Below, in pieces: positions 10,113-21,924 of a stretch of DNA of 64,000 bases. The first letter of the stretch is position 1; each line of letters opens with the position of its first letter. The DNA is taken from NCBI GenBank assembly GCA_037954235.1, contig JBBMOA010000002.1:14382509-14446508 (forward strand), read 5' to 3'. A program made the position numbers and the translations under genes. This stretch comes from Aulostomus chinensis (lineage: Eukaryota; Chordata; Actinopteri; Syngnathiformes; Aulostomidae). The notes beneath the pieces are model-generated. The model did not search any database, was not told where the DNA came from, and was given only the letters and a program-made list of their open reading frames with translations.

Positions 10113-13100
10113 CATAGCTCACACTTTTCACCCCCCTCACACACGCTTGGTGGACACATTTGAGCTGCTTCATTATTTGTGTGCCCGAATCTGGTGTTTG
10201 TTGAGTCAGGGAGGCAATTAAAGCCAATTTCAACAGGTTTAATTAGATTGATTTGAATAATTGTTTTTGAAAGGCCGTCATCACAGTAAATCCAGGATTA
10301 GCAGCATTCATTTGATTTGCATACTTTAACTGGCATCTAATTTAGTAGACCTCAAGAAGCCTTGATCAGATTCAAGTCAACACACATACTTTTTAATTCA
10401 TTTTGCTTTCATGACGCAGATATTATAATTAAAACACAACAATATCTGAGCTGAACTAATAACTGTAACACACTGTAGTTATGCTAAATTGCGTGGGGGT
10501 CTGGAAAGGTCAGTTTGTGGCGGAGAGGGAGCACTTTTGCGCAGCTACATGCATAATAATGTGAAGGTCAACAAGATACTCATCGCGCTTGGTAAAATGT
10601 AGCACTTTACAGGCTAGCAATCCATTATCAGGCTCATGTATACAGCAGAACAGTGATCAAACCAAATGTAAATCTACTCAAGGCTAACAGACCAAGAGGT
10701 GAAGGAGACACAGAGAGCGAAAGGGATAAATACAGGAGGGCGGTGCTGCAAATTAATTGCTGACAAAAAGGACGCATGACCTAGACAAATGAGGAAGTGC
10801 AAGGTCTGGTGAGTAGGGGAGGAGGCTGCACAACCCAATTTCGGGTCTGTAGGCCAATGCCATCGCCCCCCCCCCCCACCTCCTTCAGACACGCTGCTGA
10901 GACTACAAGCTCTTGCTGCTGATAGGATGATAATGGAGCATTCCTCGGAGCTGTTTCTCATTCATGCTAGCTGTGACAAGAGAGGAACATGCTTTTCTTT
11001 CCCACTGGGTGCTGCTAACTCTTCCAGCCAGGCGCTCATGGGCATGTAACCTGAGATTTGCATACAATACCCTCCTATCAGTCCTCTCAATCCTCCTGTT
11101 TATTGGACAGCGGATAGATCCTGTCTCTCTGGGGTGTTGATCAAGTATTTCAGCTGTACAGGAAGGCGACGTCAACATTTCCAGATGTATGAGAGCTTTA
11201 AAAAAAAAAAAAGTGCCTTTCTTTTATTCATGGCTTTAAAAAGCCCCAAACGTCACTATAACAACATCTAAAAAGTCAAAGAGATGCTGCTGGGGCTTCA
11301 AGACACAGAATAACTGCAAGAATGTCTGGATTTGTCCAGCACTGTGTAATCACAAAGGAATGTCCTGAGACATTTCTGCTTTTCCTCTACAAGACCCCTC
11401 TTTTCCCACGGCTCGTCCAGGTCTTGAGAATCTGTTTCCTCTCTCCCACTCTCCCTCCCTCCGTCTCCCTTCCTCTGTCTTGCCTCTATGTATGTTTGTG
11501 GAGAAATAACACAAAGGCAGGTTTAGAGAAGAAGTACAATAGCAGCTCAGTGTCTTTAAGAGCCTCACATGGAACATCCAGGCAAAGAGTTATTTACAGC
11601 ACAAATTGAATGGAAGAATCACTGACAAAAACACACAACACAGTGGAGTTAAATGAACTTACCAAGCATGTTTTGTTTTGTTTTTTTCAGGGGGGGGGGG
11701 GGGTCCAGGATTGTGTTGCTTTGACAAACCTCCTCACTAAGAGACAGGATTTCTTTGATGTTCAGAAACAGCTGGCTCAACGTCGGCGCTCTCGTAGAAC
11801 TCTAGAGACGGACTGAAAATGTTCAACTTTGTCCATTTGATGACGACAACGAGGTATTTTTAACGAACTTTGCATGAGCCTGGTCGAAAGGCAGGACCGG
11901 AGACATATGTGAACAGATCGGTAACAATGATGAAAAAGCAAGGCCACATGTGTTAACACTTTAGGTCACATGTCTGAGGGCGCCATCTAAAATTCTCGTG
12001 AGCTATTTGTGGACATTCTTCAGTTGATGTAGGTCTGTCGCACCTCAGCAAATGCACATCCCATCAATATGACATATAGATTGATTTACATCCACATGGT
12101 GTTGCTAGGGAAATTAAAAATCCAATTCACAAAAAGACAGAACCCATTTTTTTATTTAGGTTTTGTTTTTTCTTTCTGAAGCAATGTTTCACCCCACACA
12201 AAAAGGTTTTTCCAGGGATTGTAGGTCTTAATGTTCCCCAGACACAAAGTGACATCTGCCTCCCTCCCTGCATGCCCGCTGCTCTTTGTTCAGAAGAGCA
12301 CTGAGGGGAGAGCACATTGAAGGCAAAGATGATGTCACCATTGTGATCATTACTGTGCTGTGTGGTGCCCTATTTTTGACCAGGCGTCACTGAGGGCAGG
12401 CCAGAATGTCTGCATGCACACTGCCAGGAGGAACAGGGGCCTGCCAGTATTAATTAACACGAGGCCTGTTTTCATCAGTCCTAAAACCATCTTAAGACCA
12501 CCCCCACAGACCAACTCAAGATGCTCCTCTGCAATCATTGGTGTAATCCCAGGCCAAACTCTGACCTTGTTTGTGAATGGGAAGCTTCTTGATCTCATGG
12601 TCTCACCTCTTCTTTTTCCTCTTGTTTGTTTTTTCAATGGGTTTGATTTATTTAGCACCCTGTAAATTCCTCCATTTACTCCTGGACACACTGGGCCAAA
12701 GAGCAAATGTGTTTATTAACCTCCGCTACCTTCAAAAACGTCAAGTCCCCCTTCAGTCAAAAGTGTCCTTTTTTTCTTGAATTCCTGCAGTTGAATATTG
12801 GAGAAGTTCAGATTGTGTTCAGAATGCTCTTTTCTCATTCTGCGAAGAAAGTCTACATTTTCTTACCAAAAGTTTGATTTGACGAGGTGAGCCTAACGCC
12901 ACGATTTGTGACATCACCAATATTTTGAGGGTCAGCAGCAGTCATGATTAAGAGACTTGAAACCTCAGATGATGTCTCTTGTCCGGCAGTTGAACTCTTC
13001 AGATATTAAAATACTTGCACGTACATATGAATAGGAGTTTTTTTTCAATGAGGGAGAGGGAGTAAGTGGTATTTAAACATTATGATTTAATGATTGTACT

Positions 13101-14739
13101 GCATTCATTATACACTTTGTTCACCAAAAAGAATATCAGACACATGTTTTTGTATGTTTACTCTGTGTCACATTTTTGAATGTGTGAAGGTGATCTTCAG
13201 TGTTTTTTACATGTTATTCAGTATAATCCAATCTGACTGGAGTCACAAAATAGCCCCATGCAAATCTGGTTAATAATTTATTAGGATTATTACATTAAAT
13301 ATGTTCACTTCAGACAATTCATACACACACCTCTGTGGAAATGAGTGAATTGGACAGTGTCTGAATTGAAGTGCACATGTGTACGTTAAGTATACAAAAA
13401 CGTATAAATAATAAGTGTTGTTCTCCTAATGGTAACCAGCCTACAGCCTAAATTGGTATTTAGCTTCATTTACCAGCCATTACTCCTCCTGAGGGTTTCA
13501 AACATGGAGGTGTAACAGACTTCCACTTCAGGACTCCAGATCCTGATCGCATCAGGCACCCGCAGACATCTATTTTGTCCCATGTTTTCCACATAAATGT
13601 TGACAGTCCCAGTGCATCTGCACCTTTAAAGGATTCACTAAGAGTCCCCAGAGTTTCAGAGTGGTTACCAGCTAGATCCATGAAGTCGCACTCCTGTTTT
13701 TTCTACAAATTCCTCCCAGCTCACTGTTGATGTTTTGATTTTTCAAGATATGAGCAGTGAGCTGAAGCTGACTCAAAGATTTAGACTCATGAGAGTTTGG
13801 TGCTATAAGAACGTGGGTTTTTAGTCACAGAGTTTTAGGTTCACTATTAGAGAAGCTGAAAACTTCCACTGAGCTTTGAGCCAAATGTCAGCTCATGATG
13901 CTGATAAACCGTTCTGATATTACCCTGAGGGAGGACATATTGTCTTGCGCACAGATTGTCAAAAATCCTAAAGCATCTTTGAGCATTCTAGCTTAAAATG
14001 TATTCAGAATGTGGGGAAAAACACAAAAAGATTTGTTTGACTTTTAAAAACACCAGTGACAGCAAATACAAGTTGCTGTAGATAGGCATCAAACTGATCA
14101 AAATCTGAGCAGTTATTCTACCAAAATAGAAAGACATTCTCCTTCCCAAGCTATTTATTTTATAGAATTGTTTTGAAATGTAGATTGTATCGAAAAAAAT
14201 CTTGTGTTAAAGGGTACTTTTGTAGCTTCACGAACTATTTTCATATGGATCAGTCAATTTGGATAGAAATGTTGCATCTCTTTCCTGGCTTATATCACTT
14301 TATAATGAAGTTTGTGCCCTCTTATGTTGAGCAAGAAACTCTGATCTCCTCAATCAAAGTTGAAACAGCACATGTTACTGTACCTTCCCAATATTTTACC
14401 TTGTCTTATTCACTTGCTGATTAAAGACTACAAAAGCTCGGCAGCAGTACGTATGTGGACATTCAGGCTGCAATTTCATACACATTATAATAGCTAGTCG
14501 GGTTTAAATGTAGTTCAAACATCTATGAACATGAAAGCTTGTTCAATAGATGGATTTTTGATGGCCTTAATGCACGTACTCTCTGAAAATAGCTCATATG
14601 GTATGCATGGACATTTTTTTCCGCATTTATGTGAGACTTCGAGGTCTATAATTAGACCATAGGTAGCATTTTGATTCCGTTTACTAGCATCAATTTTTAC
14701 TTTGATTTGTTTTTCTTTTGCATATGTATGTGTGTGTGT

Positions 14740-14771
<32 letters not shown>

Positions 14772-15030
14772 TCTGCTTTAATTTTTCATAAATGGCTGTA
14801 GAAAATACAAAACATCAAAGCTCCAGTCACCACACAAAAATATGCTCAGAGGTGTTTTATGGTTTCCAAATTGTGTTGACTACCCTTCATAAGGTCACGT
14901 GTGTCTGGTGAAACCACTCAGGTTTCACACAGCTCAACTATTGTTTAAAGATGAAACAATGAACGGTATGAATGTGATGTGAGTATCCTGCTATCACAGT
15001 GTGAAAGTAACATGTGCAGAACACCTGAGC
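10113..15030. other. intergenic spacer between marchf7 and baz2b
   Basis: About 4.9 kb without a recognisable gene. It contains a C12 run (10866-10877), a G14 run (11690-11703), and a TG tract at 14727-14771 interrupted by TATG. Several open frames of 60-118 codons occur on both strands (for example minus 12350-12706) but none has a domain, a splice context or a start that I can support. Confidence 0.4.
14727..14771. repeat. (TG)n microsatellite
   Basis: About 45 bp of TG units with one TATG interruption, in the intergenic block. Confidence 0.85.
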
Positions 15031-15039
15031 AGAATGAAT

Positions 15040-15075
15040 AAAGTTGAGTGTCGTCATTTTCCGACACTCAACTTT
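15040..15075. repeat. perfect 14-bp stem-loop
   Basis: AAAGTTGAGTGTCG (15040-15053) and CGACACTCAACTTT (15062-15075) are exact reverse complements around the 8-base loop TCATTTTC. The structure sits 95 bp before the opening of repeat copy 2. It could be the end of a decayed palindromic element or a folded transcript, and no family is recognised. Confidence 0.8.
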
Positions 15076-15164
15076 TCAGATTCTCAATTTTGTGACTAAG
15101 GGCACTCAAAGAGCTCTTACCCCTGCTGAGGTCGACTCTCCACCCCCTGGCACTTTTGTTTGGG

Positions 15165-15710
15165 TCCTGATTAAAGCTGCAAGCAGTGATGAGCGGGCCT
15201 GGGACATAGAGTGTGTGGCTGTACCTTAGAACACCGGGGAGCAGAGGAATCTGTGCATTGTGGTGAAAATATCACTGTCTTTGTCCACTAGGTGGCACAA
15301 GAGAACACACACTTTTTATTTTGTTTTCATGTTATTTGATGTCAACCCAGTGTATTTTTGTTAATGATAGATCAGATGAAGTTTGTTATATGAAGCTTAC
15401 TTCCTGTAACCACTAGATGGTGCATAACCGCAGTTCTGACCACATGGCGTTCACTTACAACGGCTTCCTGCTCTACAGTGAAATATTAAAACCGTCTTCC
15501 TCACTTTGGTAACGCTGTTTACCATAAACTCACAGTCTTCACAGAAATGAGTCACCAAGTTATTAAGAGTTGTTTTGTTTTTTTTACCTCATATTGACTC
15601 ACTAGAATGGGCACATCAAAGTGTCTAGGATACGTAGCATCATATCTATATTCACCTCTTGTCACCAGGTGACGCTATGACTTAATGCCATCACCATCAA
15701 CAACATGGCT
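15165..15710 (+). mobile_element. fish non-autonomous repeat, copy 2 (plus), with CTCF-like units
   Basis: The opening GATTAAAGCTGCAAGCAG followed by TGATGAGCGGGCC is a very common teleost interspersed repeat. Inside are three units resembling CTTCCTGTAACCACTAGNTG, with cores at 15285-15298 (CCACTAGGTGGCAC), 15410-15423 (CCACTAGATGGTGC) and about 15663-15676 (a degenerate CACCAGGTGACGC). It is inverted relative to the copy at 7125-7740, 8 kb away. The 3' limit is approximate. It has no coding capacity. Confidence 0.7.
15285..15298 (+). promoter_or_regulatory. CTCF-like core motif
   Basis: CCACTAGGTGGCAC fits all 14 positions of the CTCF core CCASYAGRKGGCRS. It lies within repeat copy 2 and points toward baz2b. 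Binding is inferred from the motif only. Confidence 0.45.
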
Positions 15711-16674
15711 GACCTCCGTGTTACTGGAGGAAGCTCAGAGAGGCAAACTAAGACAAACCCAGTGAAACTTTTTTTTTTTTGCGATGTTAAATGGATCTGC
15801 CCCAGCATTTAAAAAGCTCTCTTGGCCCGTGCTGCATCCCTGCACAAAGTTCGGTGAATTCTGCCTAATATTTTCTTGCATCATCCTGCTGACAAACACG
15901 CAAACAAAACAATCTGCCCAAAATATGACCTCCTAAATATCTGCAGTGGAAAGAAAATTTGATAATTTTCACAATTGTCCACAGTTTCAAAATGACTCAT
16001 GGAAATTGACTTTGTGAGTTACTGCAGAGCCCAAGATGGTCATGAATGGCTTCATATCAATGACTGTCTCTGTTTTTCTCTCAAATTATTCCATAACTCT
16101 TTCTTCATTCCAAGCCGTGTCACATCATTTGGGATAAAATACCTCCTTCATCCTCATGCACATAAGCTGTTACTTAAACAAAAAAAAAAAGAAATTCACA
16201 TTAAATGCTGATGCTGTAACACAAGGCAAAGCTAATTTGAGATTCGTTACAAGCTCCACTCTCAATGTAGTTCAGTGTAAACAACCCCTTCCATGCTTTG
16301 ATCCAAATTTTCAAGGAACTCTCTGCCAAATCAAACTTGTAAGTCACTGCTTGAAAAGAACCAGAGAGCATTCCGGCAGCAGAAAGTGAGCGCTGCTGCT
16401 GAATCTCTGTCTTTGCCAACAGTGTTGTCTGTCAATACGAGCACAGAGCCCTCCTGCAGATTAGCGCTGAGTGGTGTCCCATGAAAGGTAGCTCACCTTT
16501 GCATTACAAATCACTACTGGGCGACTGAATTGAAGTAGGTCTCCGTGGAATTACAATAATGTTTCTTATTTTCCAGCTAATGACCGTGCATGATTCAAGC
16601 AGCGAGTGTGTATTTATGTCTAAAAGAATAAGAAAATTAAAAATAAAGCACGCCGGCGATATGCTCTTGACTGC

Positions 16675-16675
<1 letters not shown>

Positions 16676-16722
<47 letters not shown>
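16676..16722. repeat. (TG)23 microsatellite
   Basis: Uninterrupted TG array in the intergenic block. It generates false Cys-Val and His-Thr open frames on both strands. Confidence 0.95.
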
Positions 16723-16723
<1 letters not shown>

Positions 16724-17401
16724 GGGAAGAAAAACTTGATAATGAGAACATACAGCAACACGTATCAATCAACACATTATCCATTGTGAACTTACTGTAG
16801 TGAACTGATTGCAAAGTTAGTCTTATGTAAGCAGCTATTAAGTAACACACTGCAGCTTCCTTTCACTAAGAAAGTAATTTCCTCTGAGAAACCGCCTCAT
16901 CTTCAGGTGTCACAAATGCGGAAGATAAATGGAAGAATGAAAGTAATGTCATATTTTATGTGTGTGAGTGTATGTGCATCGATGTGGTTTGTCTTTTTTT
17001 TATTTTTTTGCCCCAATGAGCAGGGGAAACTCCATGTCACTTTATTTTAAGTTGATTAAGTTATAAGTGCACAGTTAACCACGGTTAATGTGAGTGTTTC
17101 TCCAGGGTGATATTCATAGGGACTGGAAGTAAATACTAAGTTGATTGCCTCAGCGAAAGCCCTGCACTTAGGTGCGGATTTAGCAAATGGAAAATCTGCT
17201 GACATTTGTGCGTAGTGTGTACACAATGACACGGGTAAAGATGTGGTTTTATTTGATTCGAGGTTGTTTGGCTTTGCTCAGGTTGGGGTGACATTTGCTT
17301 GTGATCTCATCCGTCGTGGAGAGATGCATCACTGTAGGGCTGGGACTTGTTTCTCTACTTTACTGGCATAAATGACTCCCCATTCCCAGAAAAGAACCAT
17401 T

Positions 17402-17408
<7 letters not shown>

Positions 17409-17452
<44 letters not shown>
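17409..17452. repeat. (TC)22 microsatellite
   Basis: Uninterrupted homopurine-homopyrimidine tract, the type that can adopt triplex DNA. It lies about 3.4 kb upstream of baz2b exon 1. Confidence 0.95.
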
Positions 17453-17456
<4 letters not shown>

Positions 17457-19194
17457 ACACACTGACAACATGTGCATGCATCTCCTCACTGAATGACAGT
17501 GTGAATGTACCTCATCAACCAATGAGTCACTCTACTACTCTGCTATTATGATGATTTCTCCCTTCTGTGTATTACATCATGCGGAGGGTTCTGCGCAGTT
17601 ACATCCACCACAATAAACACTCTCTGAGTGCTCTCGTTTAGACCGTGCAGAGGTTTATTAGTCAACTTTGCACTGCACTATTTGGTCCCTTAAATCACCT
17701 CTTTATCTAGTTCATGTTGCATGCATTTGCTGAAAAGAATGTGTTTACGTACTGGCAGGAGACACAGGACATTAGTATCGCAAAAACGTGCGCCATCCCT
17801 CAACCTGCTTCCTCTGGATGTCCCTGGGGTTAAATGTAAAAGGGTGGATGCATATTTCATTGTCACATGGATCTCCGTACAAGAATATATGCTTAGTAAC
17901 TCTACATACTCCAAAGCCACGACATTTATCGCGTACCTTTTCCAACCGGGATGCTAGAATACGAATCAATAGCAGCATTCATGTGGTATAATTGCTGAAT
18001 TTGATGTCAGTGAAGGAATATGAGCGTTACTCCAGGCTCACCAATATTCTACATATAGCAGCGGCAAATTGGTCCCTTGTGCTTTAATCACACAAGCAGT
18101 TCAAATCATTGACTTTGCAAATCATTACATCTCACAAAGCATTGTGCTCAAGACTACTGATGTATTGAAAGGATGCTACAAAGCGAAGGCGCTACATGGA
18201 CGGGGAGAATAATCACAGTCCAGTTGCTGGGTTCTTACATTAATCCAAAACAAAAGATTAAATTAAACTATCACAGCACCACAGTGAGATGTTGAGAGGA
18301 ACAATAGCGCTCAACACAGCAGAACATTGTCTTAATTTAATTTATTGGGGTGTTTATTTAATACTTATTATGTAGGACACAACAATAAGTGAGGGCTAAT
18401 GTATAAAAAGACATCCTTAGGCCACTTTTCTCATGTGCGTACACTATTTTAAGCTCAGTTTATATTGTTCAAATTAAACATGTTGCTGGAAGCTTCTTGT
18501 GTTAATGGAATCGCACATAGTGGATTGTGTGGGGAGATGAATCTGTATTCCCTGAATGTGTCTGTGCAAAAAAAAATCAATAAATGCAAGCACAGCTCCT
18601 CGCTTCTGACGGCTGTCCCTGTCTTTGCATGCTGGACTAATAGAAAAATAATAATTAAATCCAAATCACCAGATTAATTTGTTTTCCATCAGTCTCAGGA
18701 GAGATTTTTTTTCCAGTTTCTTTAGTGGCTCATTATACTTTCTAATCAAGACAAAAAAAAAGTCCCTCTTTTCGACAGACATGCTGTCTCCCTTCCCCCT
18801 TCCCTTCCCTGTGGTGTGCTTTCTCGCATTGCAGTCATTGTGCTGGCACTTATTATGTTACAAATGACCGAGGTACGGCAGGCATTCTCAGTGTGCATGC
18901 AAAGAGGGCCCACCCTTCTTTGCTGCTAGTGCCTTCTCTTAATGACGATGCTCAGAGTGCCCCCGACGCTGTCCCATGCAGCCCTCTCCCCTCTTCTCCC
19001 TCCCACACCCCCCATGTGCTCTCTTTAATGAAGATTCTCCAATGCAATTAAAAATCCTTGCTTCTTGCTGCTACTGTATGGCAAACATCGCCACTGTCAT
19101 TCCTCACGGCCTGTCATTCCTGCTACGAGAGGCGGAGGAGATGGAGAAATACACCAGGGTGCCAGTGGCTACAGAGACAGATAGAGAGGATTTG

Positions 19195-19201
19195 GTGTGT
19201 G

Positions 19202-19245
<44 letters not shown>

Positions 19246-19250
19246 AGTGT
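19195..19250. repeat. interrupted (GT)n microsatellite
   Basis: About 27 units with one TTTG and one GAGT interruption, 1.6 kb upstream of baz2b exon 1. Confidence 0.9.
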
Positions 19251-20499
19251 GAAGAAGAGCAACCTCCCCCATCTCAACAGGTAATAGAAAGGGGCAGAGA
19301 GAAAAATCAATGACCTAAGAACATGGAGAGCAAGCTTATAAAATGGCTTTAACTGCACACCAAAAGCTGAATAAGGGGTTCTGCGTTTATCCTCCAAACT
19401 CCCGTGATCTCAAATGTTTTATTTCTAGAACCTCGTGGACCCACTACTTGGACATGTCTTTCCTCAAAAGCATCTCACCAAAAAAGTTCAGGAGTTTTAG
19501 ATGTCATGACATAACAACAGCGGCAGAGGGGAAAATCAACATGCATTTATGGTCATTTTAAATGTTTATGAAGCATTAATATGAATGTGCCTGTAAACCA
19601 ACACTCCATCACGCTGCTAACAATGACTTCATTGTTGCTGGGTGATTTATGAGGTGTCTATAAACTAATAGTAAACAGTTTGTTAATCCCATATAATACC
19701 TGTTAAAATGGATACAACCAGCGGTGATGTGACATGCACAGACACACCAGTTGGCTCTGGTTCTCTGACCCATCCTCATAAGGGTGGGGCATATTAGAAC
19801 AGTTGCCCACTCCATCTGCAAAAAAAAAAAAAAACTCCCCCTCTACAAACCACCACCACCCCACCCCCTTGTTGTTTTCCAGTTGAATGAAATAATCTTC
19901 CCCCGTCTGGAAACCCAGTCTGGGTCAGAGGGCCTGCGTTCAGCCTGTTGCTTATTGTGTGTTCAGAAGAGGAGGTAAAGAACACAATTAGGCACAGATG
20001 GCTGTCTTTGCCAGGCAATGTATTGATCCTATCCTGAGGAAGATCTGTCCTATTTCTGTTTTAGGGGTTGACAAATGCCTTCTCATGTACAGCCTGCGCA
20101 GCAGACACGTTTGTGTTTGTTTGATCGTGTATCATCTTCTTAGAGCTCATCAGCGGGTCAGATAATAGAGGGACACGTGCACTTTTAGTGTTTTAGTACA
20201 GATAAACACATTAAAAAAAAAAACTTTATTCATGCAACACTGATCTCACTGGCATCCGTAAATGAGATTTCATCAAGCAAACAGTTTATTTTATATAAAC
20301 ACAACTTTATTTAAAAGGATTTCTTATATTTCTTATTAAATCGACAAATTTTATGAGCAAACTTGAAGGCACTTTCAAAGGAGAAAATATAAATGACTTG
20401 CTGCATAATATTACTGCCTGGGTTGTTTTTTTTTTTTGTGTGTTTTTTTTTAATGACGTTATTTGTTCACCCCGGACTGACAAGATAACACTAACAACC

Positions 20500-20725
20500 C
20501 CATAAATAAAGTTAGCGTTACATCCCCGCCGGTAGCGCGGTGCTAATGACAATGTCGCATTTCAAGTAATAACGGTCAATAACTGTATCCTTGGTTTACT
20601 ACAGCCGCTGCACAAATAATAAGTTTTCTTTGTGTGGCAGTAGTGAGCTGACGTCAGGTCGGTTCCTTGAAGTGGAGCTGAATAAACCTTGAGAAGAGTC
20701 TCCTTCAATCTGCTGTTAGTAACTA

Positions 20726-20756
<31 letters not shown>

Positions 20757-20860
20757 CGCGCGCGCGCACACACACATACACTCACACACACCGAGACTCA
20801 ATTACTGCCCAATTCCCTTCTTTATCATTCGTCCCCGACCTCTTTCATAACCGACCAAGG
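20500..20860 (+). promoter_or_regulatory. baz2b: baz2b proximal promoter with CRE and Z-DNA-prone tract
   Basis: CpG frequency rises from about 20460 (ACGTTATT, CCCGCCGGTAGCGCGGTG) through exon 1. A perfect palindromic CRE, TGACGTCA, stands at 20649-20656 for CREB/ATF factors. At 20725-20791 follows a tract of (CA)12, then a CGCGCGCGCGCG core, then more CA. This alternating purine-pyrimidine array ends within about 100 bp of the presumed start region. No TATA box is seen. The promoter call rests on position, CpG content and the strong donor of exon 1. Confidence 0.6.
20725..20791. repeat. (CA)n-(CG)6-(CA)n alternating purine-pyrimidine tract
   Basis: The order is (AC)12, TACA, (CG)6, (CA)6, TACACT, (CA)4. 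Established knowledge: alternating CG and CA steps are the sequences most prone to left-handed Z-DNA under negative supercoiling, and CG cores nucleate the transition. The position immediately upstream of a transcription start is where such supercoiling arises. Confidence 0.9.
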
Positions 20861-20950
20861 AAAAAAAGAGGCGAGAAGACGACAAACCGGAGTGTTAGTT
20901 GAACTAAAAAGCCACGTTGGAAATAAGTAAAGTGTCGAAACTAAAACAAG
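20860..20950 (+). other. baz2b: baz2b non-coding exon 1
   Basis: The sequence AAACTAAAACAAG is followed by gtaagtg (GT at 20951-20952), a near-perfect donor at the 3' side of a CpG-rich block. It lies 41 kb upstream of the first baz2b coding exon on the same strand. It has no ATG-initiated frame of note and is taken as the first 5'UTR exon. The transcription start is not visible and the lower limit is a guess; a start anywhere in about 20800-20880 fits. Confidence 0.55.
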
Positions 20951-21858
20951 GTAAGTGTTTTATTTCACGCTCGCTGTTTTCCCCCAGCAGAGAGCCAGCG
21001 ATGAGCTGGGCTGCCTTCGTCTACAGTTTCTTAGCTCTCTCTCTTCTTCTTTTATCTTTTTTTTTAATGTGTGTAAATGTTCCGCTTTTACACAGTTGTG
21101 TACGTGTACCGATGTAATTCATTCAGTCGTTATACTCGGAAGATTTCACACACTTGGTTAAATTTGTAAAGTTTGTTGTCGTAAATGTTAAAAAAAAGCG
21201 TTAAGTGTTTTCCTCCTCCGGTGACCTGATAGTGGGAATCGTCTTTGTGTCCCTCTCTCCTGGTTCTCTCGCACCGGTCACTCAGGTTGTTGTATTTGAT
21301 AGCAACTTGTTCAATCGTCGATTTAAAACTTTTTCTAATGCTTTATCGTGTTGTCTGTTTTGCTTTCAATCAACTGTTTGGTCGTCGGTTTCGGTTGCGT
21401 ATTTCAGGTTGGATGTTGCTAAAGGGGGGTGACTGTTAGGCGCTGGGGCTGGCAGCCGTTGGTCCTCGCTGTCCGTCCGTTAAAATCCATCCGGTGAAGC
21501 AGTCCCTCGACACGAAAATAAAACAATTAGCGACAAATACATAAATATTCCCCTTCGGTTCGGATTAAGTTGGATGAAGAACATTCGTTTCTGGGGTTTT
21601 TAAAATTTTATTTTGAGTTTGAGTTTAGGTAGTTGTTGGCCAGCCTGCCGACGAGCAGCTATAGCGGTCGCTTCCTCAAAGCCAGAGTCATGCAGGCAAG
21701 CTAGCAGCCGCCTGGCCGAGTTGTTGAAATTTATCCCTTTGTGTATATTACAATATCCTCCATTTTTTCTGCCCCTTCCGAAACAACAAGCCTCTCGCCA
21801 TCTTGGTTATTTTAAATTCGTCCCTCAAGTACCCCTACCTTTCACCTTCTCTCCCGCA

Positions 21859-21883
21859 GACACACACACACACACACACACAC

Positions 21884-21924
<41 letters not shown>
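21859..21924. repeat. compound (CA)n-(CT)n-(CA)n microsatellite
   Basis: About 12 CA units, 12 CT units, then about 10 CA units, 0.9 kb downstream of the baz2b exon 1 donor. The CT core is homopyrimidine on this strand, flanked by Z-DNA-type CA arms. Confidence 0.95.

Larger units (their letters stand above)
15711..20500. other. intergenic spacer upstream of baz2b
   Basis: No gene recognised. Holds (TG)23 at 16676-16722, a (TC)n tract at 17409-17452, an interrupted GT tract at 19195-19250 and poly-A/T runs near 16180, 19800, 20210 and 20430. Some of this may be distal regulatory sequence for either gene, but nothing visible proves it. Confidence 0.4.

Noticed and set aside
10903..11178. 91-codon Arg-rich minus-strand frame
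   Set aside because: No homology recognised, no splice context and no codon pattern distinguishing it from spacer.
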